Source: Haloechinothrix halophila YIM 93223
GTDB taxonomy: Bacteria > Actinomycetota > Actinomycetes > Mycobacteriales > Pseudonocardiaceae
Reading direction: 5' to 3'
DNA length: 64,000 nt
NCBI RefSeq assembly: GCF_000504245.1
Contig: NZ_KI632509.1
Span: forward strand, 991,723-1,055,722
The position numbers and the translations under genes are program-made. Below, one piece after another: positions 1 to 7,591 of this stretch. Every line of letters begins with the position of its first letter. Within the stretch, counting starts at the first letter, position 1. The notes beneath the pieces were generated by a model, which saw only the letters and a list, made by a program, of their open reading frames with translations, had not been told where the DNA came from and made no database searches.

Positions 1-1409
1 AACCTGCCGTCCGGGGTGATCTCCTCGACGCAGCATTTCATCAGCTGCTTGACGTTGAGCGTGTACGGGTCGAGGAAGTCCTGCACCACGATCATGAACG
101 CCCGGTCGGTCAGGTCCGCCATGGCCTCGGGCAGGTTCACGCCGCAGGCGTCCGCGCAATCCAACGCCTCAGCCGCTACGCGCAGCCGGTCCTCGGTCAC
201 GTCGGTGCCCATGAACGCCGACGCGCTCCACAGCTTCTCCAGCGCCTCTCGGATGGCGTAGTCCGGCACTACCCGGTTCGACACATAGTCCAGGTAGTCC
301 TCCACCTGCAACAACCGGGGGATCGGTAGCACCCCGAAGTCCGGTTCGCCGGGAGCGCCCTCGGTAACTAGATACGTGATCGACCGGCACGTCGGGAAGC
401 AGCACGGCACCGGGAAGAAGTCGTCCTTGCGGAACCAGTCCGGTCGCTGCTCGACCAGCAGTTTGATCACGTCGGGGTTGGTCAGCCGCGTCATCGGATC
501 GAACTCGACGTGCCTGCCCGAGTGCGTCACCGGCTGGAACGCCACCGACCGCACAGCGGGATGGGATAGTCCGAACTCGACGACGTCGCCGATCTCGTGC
601 TCGTTCAGCCCGCGTTCGATCGCGGCGACCAGTGTGACCGTGAGGCCGGCCTCGGCGCAGTTGTCCAGCGCGCGGCGTTTGATCTCCCGCAAGTCCTTCC
701 CGCGGATCTCCCGATGGGTGCGCTCATCGAAGCCGTCGAACTGCAGGTAGATGTTGACCGAGCGGTCCTTGACGTCGTTGCGCTCCCCGAGCGCGGCGAC
801 GAACCGGGTGTCCGAGGCGAGCCGGATGCCGTTGGTGTTGAGGTTGACGCTGCGAATCGGCCGCTGCTGCGCCAGGTCGATGAACTCCAGAATCTGCTTG
901 TGGATGGTGGGCTCGCCCCCGGAGAACATGACGACCTCGGCCTCGCCCTCGGACTCCACGAAGACGTCCAGCATCCGCTCGCACTGCTCCCGTGTGATCG
1001 AGTAGCCATCCGGCTGGTGCCCGGAATCGGCGAAACAGATCGGGCAGTCCAGGTTGCAGCCGGTGTTGACCTCGATGATCCCCAGGCAGGCATGCTGCTT
1101 GTGCTCCGGACACAACCCGCAGTCTGACGGACAGCCGTCCTTGACCTCGGTCTGGAATGTCAACGGCAGCGTGCCGGGCTTGTTGAACCGGGCCGACTCG
1201 AGGTACTGCTCGGCGTCCCCATAGGTCAACGCCTCGAACCAGCCGTGCTCACGGCAGCGTTTGCGCAGGTACACCTTGTTGTCACGGATGTTGACCTGTG
1301 CGTCGACCGGCACCTTGCAGACCGGGCAGATCGACTTGGTGAACTCCACGAACACCTCGTCGCGGTCCTGCTTCTGACCCGGGTGGTCGACCTGACCGTT
1401 GCCTGTCAC
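1..1409 (-). CDS. Radical SAM enzyme of the Tes/MJ0619-like group, C-terminus cut by the window
   Basis: The reverse strand is open from a GTG at 1409, preceded by GGAGGAC, to the window edge, giving at least 469 residues. Near the N-terminus is a CPVC zinc-ribbon-like pair, then a second cysteine cluster (CPSDCGLC, about residue 98), then the radical SAM motif CNLDCPICF (CxxxCxxC, about residue 117), which binds a 4Fe-4S cluster and S-adenosylmethionine. SGGEP and LNTNG follow, as usual for this fold. Extra cysteine clusters ahead of a CNLxCPxCF core are typical of the family containing archaeal tetraether lipid synthase (Tes, MJ0619) and its uncharacterised bacterial relatives. The substrate is unknown; a lipid-modifying role is only an inference. 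No gene overlaps the start, and tRNA-Ser lies upstream on the same strand. Confidence 0.85.
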   Translation of the reverse strand, partial: MTGNGQVDHPGQKQDRDEVFVEFTKSICPVCKVPVDAQVNIRDNKVYLRKRCREHGWFEALTYGDAEQYLESARFNKPGTLPLTFQTEVKDGCPSDCGLCPEHKQHACLGIIEVNTGCNLDCPICFADSGHQPDGYSITREQCERMLDVFVESEGEAEVVMFSGGEPTIHKQILEFIDLAQQRPIRSVNLNTNGIRLASDTRFVAALGERNDVKDRSVNIYLQFDGFDERTHREIRGKDLREIKRRALDNCAEAGLTVTLVAAIERGLNEHEIGDVVEFGLSHPAVRSVAFQPVTHSGRHVEFDPMTRLTNPDVIKLLVEQRPDWFRKDDFFPVPCCFPTCRSITYLVTEGAPGEPDFGVLPIPRLLQVEDYLDYVSNRVVPDYAIREALEKLWSASAFMGTDVTEDRLRVAAEALDCADACGVNLPEAMADLTDRAFMIVVQDFLDPYTLNVKQLMKCCVEEITPDGR

Positions 1410-1634
1410 ACGTCCTCCGCTCGCCGTCGCTCTCTCGACGTCATGGGAGCACAAACACGGCCGGTCAACCTGAGAATTGTCGCCCTGCGGACAGAGGTGG
1501 GCAGAAGTTGTGCACGAGGGACTCACTTCGCCGGGCAGATGGCCGTGGAAAACGGACAAACTACGGCGAATCCGGCGCCAATTACGCGATATCCCCGGCG
1601 AAGCTGCGGTCGGCTTACAGTGCGACCACAACGA

Positions 1635-1675
1635 CGAAACGCCGGGCGACGTTCGATCCGTCACCCGGTGTTTCG
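1635..1675 (-). terminator. Hairpin downstream of tRNA-Ser(CGA)
   Basis: Arms CGAAACGCCGGG and CCCGGTGTTTCG (one G-U pair) flank a loop of about 15 bases just after the 3' end of tRNA-Ser(CGA). The same 13-base arm CGAAACGCCGGGC recurs in the hairpin after the second tRNA-Ser gene (19936). There is no strong U-tract, as is common in actinomycetes. Confidence 0.65.
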
Positions 1676-1689
1676 CCTGTTCATAAGCG

Positions 1690-1774
1690 CGGTAGCGGTG
1701 GGATTTGAACCCACGGAGGGTTGCCCCTCACTCGCTTTCGAGGCGAGCTCCTTCGGCCGCTCGGACACGCTACC
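1690..1774 (-). tRNA. tRNA-Ser(CGA)
   Basis: Read on the minus strand, the acceptor strands GGTAGCG and CGCTACC pair, with G as discriminator. The anticodon stem CTCGC/GCGAG closes the loop CTCGAAA, giving anticodon CGA. A long variable arm and a T-arm with GGTTCAAATCC are present, as expected for a class II serine tRNA. CCA is not encoded. Confidence 0.97.
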
Positions 1775-1826
1775 GCCGACTAGGCTACCGGACGGGCCAA
1801 GCCGGATCGTGCATGGGGGTGGGGCC

Positions 1827-2297
1827 TTACCGGAGTTCACGATGGGTCAGGAAGAACTCGTCCAGCAGTGCGGCGCACTCGTCGGCTAGCACCCCGGCGA
1901 CCACCTCGGGGCGGTGGTTGAGCCTGCGGTCGCGGACGACGTCCCACAGCGAGCCGACCGCCCCGGTCTTCGGTTCCCACGTGCCGAACACCACTCGCGC
2001 GACCCGCGCGAGCACGATCGCCCCCGCGCACATCGTGCACGGTTCCACGGTTACCGCCAGGGTGCAGCCTTCCAGTCGCCAGCCGTCGCCGTGGCGCGCT
2101 GCCGCCTCCCGCAGTGCGAGGATCTCCGCATGCGCGGTCGGGTCGCCGGTCGCTTCCCTGGCGTTGTGCGCGCGGGACAACTCGCTGCCGTCCGGCGCGA
2201 ACACCACCGCGCCGATGGGCACGTCATCGCCGTCGAATGCGGCACGGGCCGTCGCGAGCGCAGCACGCATCGCCGTCGTCGGTTCCACCGGTGACAC
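1827..2297 (-). CDS. tadA: tRNA-specific adenosine-34 deaminase TadA
   Basis: A 156-residue zinc deaminase that converts adenosine to inosine at the wobble position of tRNA-Arg(ACG). The catalytic HAE motif (H and proton-shuttling E) follows DPTA near residue 55, and the second zinc motif PCTMCAGA is near residue 86. Length and motif spacing fit the TadA family rather than cytidine or guanine deaminases. The start is a GTG at 2297, six bases after the stop of the upstream gene, so the two are very probably co-transcribed and perhaps translationally coupled. Confidence 0.93.
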   Translation of the reverse strand: MSPVEPTTAMRAALATARAAFDGDDVPIGAVVFAPDGSELSRAHNAREATGDPTAHAEILALREAAARHGDGWRLEGCTLAVTVEPCTMCAGAIVLARVARVVFGTWEPKTGAVGSLWDVVRDRRLNHRPEVVAGVLADECAALLDEFFLTHRELR

Positions 2298-2303
2298 GTC
2301 GGG

Positions 2304-2786
2304 TCAGAGCCGGTCGAGCAGATCATCGAACTGGTCGCCGAACCCGCAGCGCCGCGCGATCATCCGCAGCTGCTCGTCCGGGTAGAGGTCGATGTCGCTG
2401 GCGATCATCTCCAGCTCCTCGGACGGCAGGCCAAGGTCGGACATCATGCCGAGATCGCCTTCCGCCCAGGTCTCTTCTTCGTCCTCGTCCGGCATCTCCG
2501 CCCGCAGCATGTCAAGCACGTCGGCGGCGATGTCGTAGTCGAGCGCGGCGGCGGCGTCCGACAGCACCAGTTCCGTGCCACTCGGGGCTAGCCGGATCAG
2601 TACGAAGAACTCGTCGTCGACGGACAGTAGTGCCACCACGGCACCCGTCGTGACGATCTTGCCTAGCTCCGTGATCGCCGCGTCGAGGTCGGTCAGCGCG
2701 TTCGGGTCCAGTTCACTGCACCGCCAGCCGCCGTTCTCGAGCACGGCGGCTACCGCGAATCCCGCTCTCGGCTTTTGCACCGTCAT
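2304..2786 (-). CDS. tRNA adenosine deaminase-associated protein
   Basis: A 160-residue acidic protein directly upstream of tadA on the same strand. Its opening (a conserved GFAVAAV-type strand, then WRCSELD) and the tadA neighbourhood match the actinobacterial family named 'tRNA adenosine deaminase-associated protein'. The family has no established biochemical role; constant linkage to tadA suggests support of TadA or a shared tRNA task. The protein has no membrane segment or signal peptide. The centre (DVLDMLRAEMPDEDEEETW) is strongly acidic. It is divergent from tyrA, with about 55 bases for both promoters. Confidence 0.85.
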   Translation of the reverse strand: MTVQKPRAGFAVAAVLENGGWRCSELDPNALTDLDAAITELGKIVTTGAVVALLSVDDEFFVLIRLAPSGTELVLSDAAAALDYDIAADVLDMLRAEMPDEDEEETWAEGDLGMMSDLGLPSEELEMIASDIDLYPDEQLRMIARRCGFGDQFDDLLDRL

Positions 2787-2841
2787 TCACACACGGTATT
2801 CCGAGGGATGCGGTCCTGACCACTCGAATCGATGAGAGACT

Positions 2842-3843
2842 GTGCGTGTGCGAGATCTGTGCGTGATCGGCCTTGGGCTGATCGGTGGCTCGTTACTTCG
2901 CGCCGCCACCCAAACCGGCAGGACAGCCTGGGGTGCTACGGAGTCCAGTGCGGACGCCGACGCTGCCCGCACCGACGGCTTCGACGTCGAACCGGCCGTG
3001 GAGTCGGCGCTGCGCCGCGCGGCGGAACGCGACGCCATGATCGTGCTCGCAGTACCGCTGACCGAGGCCGAGACGGTGCTGCGCACGGTGGCAGAGCTGG
3101 CGCCGCACTGCCTGCTCACCGACGTCACCAGCGTCAAGAGTCCGATCGTCGGCTTGGCGGAGCGGATCGCGCCGCAGGCGAGTTTCGTCGGTGGTCATCC
3201 GATGGCGGGTACTACTCGATCGGGCTGGCAGGCGGGCGACGCCAACTTGTTCGCGAAGGCCGCCTGGGTGGTCTGCGTCGACGAGGGTACTGATCTGGCG
3301 AGCTGGGCCGAGGTCGCCGAGTTGGCCATCGCCGTCGGCGCCGAGGTCGTACCGACCACGTCGGAGCAGCACGACGAGGCGGTCGCGCGCATCTCCCACC
3401 TGCCGCACCTGCTCGCCGCGGTGCTCGCCCATGTGGGGGCCGAGGACGGGGCGCTGCCACTGTCGCTGGCAGCCGGGTCGTTCTCCGACGGCACGCGGGT
3501 CGCCGCGACCCGCCCCGAGTTGACCCGCGCGATGGCGGAGGGCAATCGGGCCGCGCTGCTTCCGGTGCTGGACTCGGCGTTGGGCATGCTCGGCGCGGCA
3601 CGCGGCGCGCTGGCGTCGACCGGCTCCCTTGGCGCGACCATCAACGCCGGGTACGAGGCCACGCGGGCCCGCGCCACCCAGGCAGGGTCGCCGCGCTCAC
3701 CGGTGCGCATCGAACTGACCGCGGCCGACGCGCCCGAGGCGCTGCTGGCGCTCGGCTCGCAGGGCGGGCGAGTCACCGAGCTGAGTGATGACGTCGCCGT
3801 CGGCGCGCTGCCGATGCTCGACGAGGACCACGAGCAGCAGTAA
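2842..3843 (+). CDS. tyrA: Prephenate dehydrogenase
   Basis: A 333-residue NAD(P)-dependent enzyme that decarboxylates and oxidises prephenate to 4-hydroxyphenylpyruvate in tyrosine synthesis. The N-terminal Rossmann motif GLGLIGGS lies near residue 9. Further on are LLTDVTSVKSPI (the D-V-x-S-x-K segment) and the catalytic-region GGHPMAGT near residue 116, all diagnostic of the family. The helical C-terminal domain follows, with no chorismate mutase or full ACT domain. The start is a GTG at 2842; another in-frame GTG two codons later cannot be excluded. A strong terminator follows immediately. Confidence 0.93.
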   Translation: MRVRDLCVIGLGLIGGSLLRAATQTGRTAWGATESSADADAARTDGFDVEPAVESALRRAAERDAMIVLAVPLTEAETVLRTVAELAPHCLLTDVTSVKSPIVGLAERIAPQASFVGGHPMAGTTRSGWQAGDANLFAKAAWVVCVDEGTDLASWAEVAELAIAVGAEVVPTTSEQHDEAVARISHLPHLLAAVLAHVGAEDGALPLSLAAGSFSDGTRVAATRPELTRAMAEGNRAALLPVLDSALGMLGAARGALASTGSLGATINAGYEATRARATQAGSPRSPVRIELTAADAPEALLALGSQGGRVTELSDDVAVGALPMLDEDHEQQ

Positions 3844-3870
3844 GGGCGGGCACCACGTCGGTGCCCGCCC
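3844..3870 (+). terminator. Terminator after tyrA
   Basis: A perfect 11-bp inverted repeat, GGGCGGGCACC / GGTGCCCGCCC, with a 5-base loop begins at the last base region of the tyrA stop codon. It also stands between the convergent tyrA and the small gene at 3960. Confidence 0.85.
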
Positions 3871-3959
3871 CTGCCGCGTGGCGGTACTCGTGGCCGCCGA
3901 GGTTCACCCGGCTGCCGGTGTGTGACTCGGCAGCGGGCTTCAACGCACGGCCGCTGGTG

Positions 3960-4148
3960 TTACTGCTGGCCGCCGTCGTCGCCGCCGAGGAAGTCCCTCG
4001 CCTTGTCAGCGGCATTGTCGATGGTGTCGGCGTGGTCACCGAACTTGTCCTTGGCGAACTCGGCGGCCTTGTCGACGCCGCCCTCCAGCTTGTCGCCGTG
4101 CTCGTTCATGGCGTCCTTGGCCTTGTTGGACAGGTCGTTCAAGTCCAT
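3960..4148 (-). CDS. MT0933/Rv0909-type antitoxin-like small protein
   Basis: A 62-residue hydrophilic helical protein (start MDLNDLSNKAKDAMNEHGD) with repeated KA-D/E-F-A-K-D patterns. It resembles the short actinobacterial family named after MT0933/Rv0909, annotated as the antitoxin of a pair in M. tuberculosis whose toxin, Rv0910, is an SRPBCC-fold protein. A very good ribosome site (AAGGAGG, 7 bases before ATG) supports the start. No gene sits in the usual toxin position, but an SRPBCC gene lies at 5300 on the other strand beyond a broken AraC gene. Many members of this family are solitary, so an antitoxin role is unproven; a CsbD-like stress role is an alternative. Confidence 0.75.
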   Translation of the reverse strand: MDLNDLSNKAKDAMNEHGDKLEGGVDKAAEFAKDKFGDHADTIDNAADKARDFLGGDDGGQQ

Positions 4149-4322
4149 CTCGCATCCTCCTTAGATGTCCCCTGCCGGATGGCGGGGCACGGCGGCAGGC
4201 GCTCGTACCTGCCTGCGTTGCGTAGCCGCACGACTACTCCAGCGCGGGTTCGGGTGGTTCGCAATTCGGTGCCGGGTCTCATTGGGGGGAAACACCCGGT
4301 TTGGTGACGGTTGTCGTGCGGG

Positions 4323-4943
4323 CTACCGCGGCCAGGCGGCTCGCAGCAGTCCGGTGACGACCTCGCGCCGAAGTACGGTCACCCGGTGTGGTGGGAGGCT
4401 GCCCGGTTCATATTCGTCAAGCACGTCGACAAGCCGCTGCACGGTGGCCCGCCAGCGTTGCCCGTGCTCCCGGGTGAGGTCCAGGCTCGGCGCGAGTTCC
4501 ACTGGCCGTCGTTCGGGCAGGTTCATGCCGCTCTCTTCGGCTCGGAGAAGGTGCCGCGCCTCGTCCTCGACGCATTCGTGTGCGAGATGCAGCCAGATCG
4601 CTCCGGCGTCGGCCGACCAGCGTTGCGCGGTTTCCGCGCGCGGGTCGATGATCACCGCACGCCTGGGGTTGGCGACGACGTCCCCGGCGCCGAGGTCGAC
4701 GGTGATCTCCCCGGTGAGTGGGATGGTGACCAGGTACCTGGTCAGGAGTGGCTCTGTCTCGACCTCAACCGGTCCGCCCCAGCTGATGGCGCTGACCTGC
4801 ACGCCTCCGCCGATGTCCACATGGCGCATGTCCGTGTGAAATCGTTCCGGATCAAGTGAGACCAATCGGCGAATCCGAACATTGGCTGGAATATCGCCGC
4901 CACAGTCCATATCGGACCTGTTGGGCACATCGCGAATCGTCAT
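4323..4943 (-). pseudogene. AraC-family regulator lacking its helix-turn-helix domain
   Basis: From an ATG at 4943 with GGAG seven bases upstream, 206 residues match the N-terminal AraC_binding_2-type sensor domain (LDPERFHTDMRHVD near residue 30, then a cupin-like barrel and RVTVLRREVVTGLL). The reading frame stops right after the linker helix, where a full-length member (about 310-330 residues) would continue into two HTH motifs. No HTH sequence is found in any frame in the 170 bases downstream. The open frame continues upstream to 5234, but the extra residues look non-coding. The protein is therefore a truncated regulator, either decayed or acting as a sensor without DNA binding. Confidence 0.75.
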
Positions 4944-5299
4944 CAGCTGCTCCGACGGATAGTGACGTGAGCGCTGCCGACTCGCGTGATCAGCATGGTC
5001 GAGATCATCGCGGCTCTCTCCGGCTAGGTGCGGGGGCCTGGTTAAGTCGGCTGATGGCGTCCGTCGGCGGTCTCCAGTATAAGCGCCCACGAATACAGGA
5101 CAAAGTATTCGTGTTGACAGGTGAAACAGGTTCCACTCTGGGTGGTAGCTTTGTCCAGCGACCGACGACAACGCCGACATGCTTGCCGATCTTTCTGTCG
5201 GGAAGGCCCGGTAGCCGTCCTCCGATTGGTGCACCTGGGGGTGACCCGGGGTGACGGCATAGGCTGTCGCGACGTGAAGTGATCACCGAGGAGGCAGCC

Positions 5300-5749
5300 A
5301 TGCCAGCAGAGTCGTTCACCTTTGAAGTCACCCGGACGAGCAACGCCGACGCGGCGACACTGTTCGCGCTGGTCAGCGACGGGGCACGCTGGTCGGAGTG
5401 GGCGAAGCCGCTGGTCGCGAGTTCGTCGTTGGTCAAGCCGGGCGCTGACGCTCCGAACGGTGTCGGTGCGATCCGCAAGCTCGGTGCTGGCCCGGTCGGG
5501 GTCAAGGAGGAGACCACGGCGTACGAACCGGACCGCAGGCACGCCTACAAGCTGCTGACGCCCGGCCCGGTGAGCAACTATCAGGCCGAGGTGCGGCTGG
5601 AGTCGCGCGCGGGCGGTGGGACTCAGCTGACCTGGCGCGGGACGTTCGACGAGCGGATCCCAGGCACGGGCAAGATCGCCCAGCGCGGCCTGGCGAAGTT
5701 CATCGGCGCCGTCGCGGACAAGGCCATCAAGGCGGCGGAGCGGAAGTAA
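5300..5749 (+). CDS. SRPBCC (START/polyketide cyclase-like) family protein
   Basis: A 149-residue single-domain protein starting at the ATG at 5300 behind GAGGAGG. The sequence runs SFTFEVTRTSNADAATLFALVSDGARWSEWAKP, then a beta sheet and a long C-terminal helix, which is the helix-grip fold of the Bet v1/SRPBCC superfamily that binds hydrophobic ligands. No catalytic residues can be assigned, and the family is too broad to give a substrate. It is monocistronic and followed by a hairpin. The M. tuberculosis toxin Rv0910 is a distant member of this fold, which is of interest because an Rv0909-like gene lies 1.2 kb away. Confidence 0.85.
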   Translation: MPAESFTFEVTRTSNADAATLFALVSDGARWSEWAKPLVASSSLVKPGADAPNGVGAIRKLGAGPVGVKEETTAYEPDRRHAYKLLTPGPVSNYQAEVRLESRAGGGTQLTWRGTFDERIPGTGKIAQRGLAKFIGAVADKAIKAAERK

Positions 5750-5765
5750 CCGCTCTGCCTGTGGT

Positions 5766-5831
5766 GTCGGCAGGCGCATGGTCCGTGCGTGCGCTCTCGG
5801 GGTTGCGTGCGCCGGACGTGCGCCTGCCGGC
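5766..5831. terminator. Long hairpin after the SRPBCC gene
   Basis: Thirteen-base arms GTCGGCAGGCGCA and TGCGCCTGCCGGC (one G-U pair) are separated by 40 bases, in the 319-base stretch 5750-6068 between two convergent genes. The rest of this stretch shows no gene; it contains an AT-richer patch near 5925-5960. Confidence 0.5.
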
Positions 5832-6068
5832 ATCCGTAGTTGGGTGGCCGGACGGCGCGTCAGGTCCGTCCGGCGGTCCGGGGGCACCGTTTCCTGTCGA
5901 TCTTGAGGCGTTGTGGTCGCTATAACGACCATTCTGTCTCTAGATCAACAGATTTCGTGCCGCTCTCGACGTCGACCCGAGCGACGGTGCAGTTCGCGCG
6001 CCGTAGGGTGAAACTCGCGCACAACAAGGTGCGACTCGCGCGGTGCCGGCCCCGTCCGCCGCGCCGCG

Positions 6069-6566
6069 TCAGTCCACGCCGTCGGCGTACTGGGCCTCGA
6101 GGCGGCGGGCATGCCAGCGTTCGAACAGTAGTGGCATCTCCTCAGCGAAGAACTCGAAGAAGTCGCGCATCTCGGCGAGGCGTTGGCCAGCGGGAGTGTT
6201 CGCGCCGAGGATGTCGATGCCTTGGTTCGCGGTATCCACCCACACCTTCATCAGCCGGTCCTGCTTGAGGAAGCTGGCGTACCACATGTCGTCGCGGACC
6301 CGGTAGGAGTCGCGCCGCTCGCCGGGTACGCGCTCCTTGATGATCAGCCCGACCTGGTCCAGGTAGCGCACCGCACCCGAGATCGCGGCTGGGCTCACCG
6401 ACAGCATTGATGCCAGCTCACCCGCGGTCAGCCTGCCGCTGTCGGTCACCATCAGCGCGGCGAACACCCGCGCCGCCATCCGCTGCCAGCCCATTTCGGC
6501 GAGCCCCAGTGCGAGCTTCTCCACGAACTGCAGCAGTGCGTCGTCCCGTTTCGCGTCCCGAGTCAC
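6069..6566 (-). CDS. GbsR/MarR-family transcriptional regulator
   Basis: A winged-helix regulator of about 165 residues. The HTH lies in LTAGELASMLSVSPAAISGAVRYLDQVGLI (about residues 47-76), followed by the wing (KERVPGERRDSYRV) and a C-terminal helical dimerisation region. I chose the GTG at 6566 because GAGAGAGGA lies eight bases upstream; a GTG at 6584 would add six residues. It is divergent from an ABC exporter, and the shared intergenic region has a perfect 16-base palindrome, so it is very probably the local regulator of the exporter and of itself. Regulators of this group next to ABC-2 exporters usually act as repressors released by a drug or lipid ligand. Confidence 0.88.
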   Translation of the reverse strand: MTRDAKRDDALLQFVEKLALGLAEMGWQRMAARVFAALMVTDSGRLTAGELASMLSVSPAAISGAVRYLDQVGLIIKERVPGERRDSYRVRDDMWYASFLKQDRLMKVWVDTANQGIDILGANTPAGQRLAEMRDFFEFFAEEMPLLFERWHARRLEAQYADGVD

Positions 6567-6628
6567 CGGGGCATCCTCTCTCACCTGAACCGCTCGCCAG
6601 CATGCTGACCATGTGAACTTTTATCATC

Positions 6629-6644
6629 TTCACAAAGTTGTGAA
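6629..6644. promoter_or_regulatory. Probable operator of the GbsR/MarR regulator
   Basis: The perfect palindrome TTCACAAAGTTGTGAA sits between the divergent regulator and ABC exporter genes, 20 bases before the exporter start. MarR-type proteins bind such 16-20 base dyads. A weaker related half, GTGAAC, precedes it at 6613. Confidence 0.7.
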
Positions 6645-6664
6645 ACAAGTGTAGCTTCCCGGGC

Positions 6665-7591
6665 ATGGACGACACCACACCCGCGATCGCGGTTACCGGG
6701 CTCCACAAGTCGTTCGGACGCACCCGCGCGCTCGACGGTCTCGACCTGACCGTCACAAGGGGGGAAATCCACGGCTTCCTCGGGCCCAACGGCTCAGGCA
6801 AGACCACGACCATCCGCGTGCTGCTCGGCCTGCTCAAGGCCGACTCGGGCACGGCGCGCCTGCTCGGCGGCGACCCGTGGACCGACGTCGCCAGCCTGCA
6901 CCGGCGCCTCGCGTACGTGCCAGGCGACGTCAACCTCTGGCCCAACCTCTCCGGCGGCGAGGTCATCGACCTGCTCGGCAGGCTGCGCGGCGGGCTCGAC
7001 ACCCGCAGGCGCGACGATCTGGTCGAGCGGTTCGATCTCGACCCGAGGAAGAAGGGCCGCACCTACTCCAAGGGGAACCGGCAGAAGGTCGCGATCATCG
7101 CGGCGCTGTCGTCGCGCGTCGACCTGCTGCTGCTCGACGAGCCCACCGCGGGCCTCGACCCGCTCATGGAGGCGACGTTCCAGACGGCGATCCAGGAAGA
7201 CCGGGCGCAAGGTCGCACGGTGTTGCTCTCCAGCCACATCCTCGCCGAGGTCGAGGCGCTGTGCGACCGGGTCAGCATCATCCGCAACGGCAAGACGGTC
7301 GAGACCGGCACGCTCGCCGAACTGCGGCACCTCACCAGGACGTCGATCACCGCTGAGCTGGCCGGGCCCGCCGACGGGCTCGCCACGCTGGCCAATGTGC
7401 ACGACCTTGAGATCGAGGGCAGCAAGGTGCGGTTCGACGTCGAAACCGCCGCGCTCGACGATGCGCTCCGGCAGCTCACCTCGATCGGTGTGCGAAGCCT
7501 CGTCAGCCAGCCGCCCACATTGGAGGAGCTGTTCCTGCGGCACTACACCGAGGAGACCGCTCGCGGCAACGGCAAGGCGACCACGTCATGA
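6665..7591 (+). CDS. ABC exporter, ATP-binding protein
   Basis: A 308-residue nucleotide-binding protein. Walker A is GPNGSGKTT (about residue 39). In place of the usual LSGGQ signature stands YSKGNRQKV (about residue 135), and Walker B plus catalytic glutamate is [12 protein letters not shown]. The C-terminal extension of about 90 residues is typical of ABC-2 drug and lipid exporters such as the mycobacterial Rv1218c and the tetronasin system. It works in the cytoplasm with the permease encoded next, whose ATG overlaps this stop (ATGA). The operon is probably controlled by the divergent MarR-type gene. Confidence 0.92.
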   Translation: MDDTTPAIAVTGLHKSFGRTRALDGLDLTVTRGEIHGFLGPNGSGKTTTIRVLLGLLKADSGTARLLGGDPWTDVASLHRRLAYVPGDVNLWPNLSGGEVIDLLGRLRGGLDTRRRDDLVERFDLDPRKKGRTYSKGNRQKVAIIAALSSRVDLLLLDEPTAGLDPLMEATFQTAIQEDRAQGRTVLLSSHILAEVEALCDRVSIIRNGKTVETGTLAELRHLTRTSITAELAGPADGLATLANVHDLEIEGSKVRFDVETAALDDALRQLTSIGVRSLVSQPPTLEELFLRHYTEETARGNGKATTS

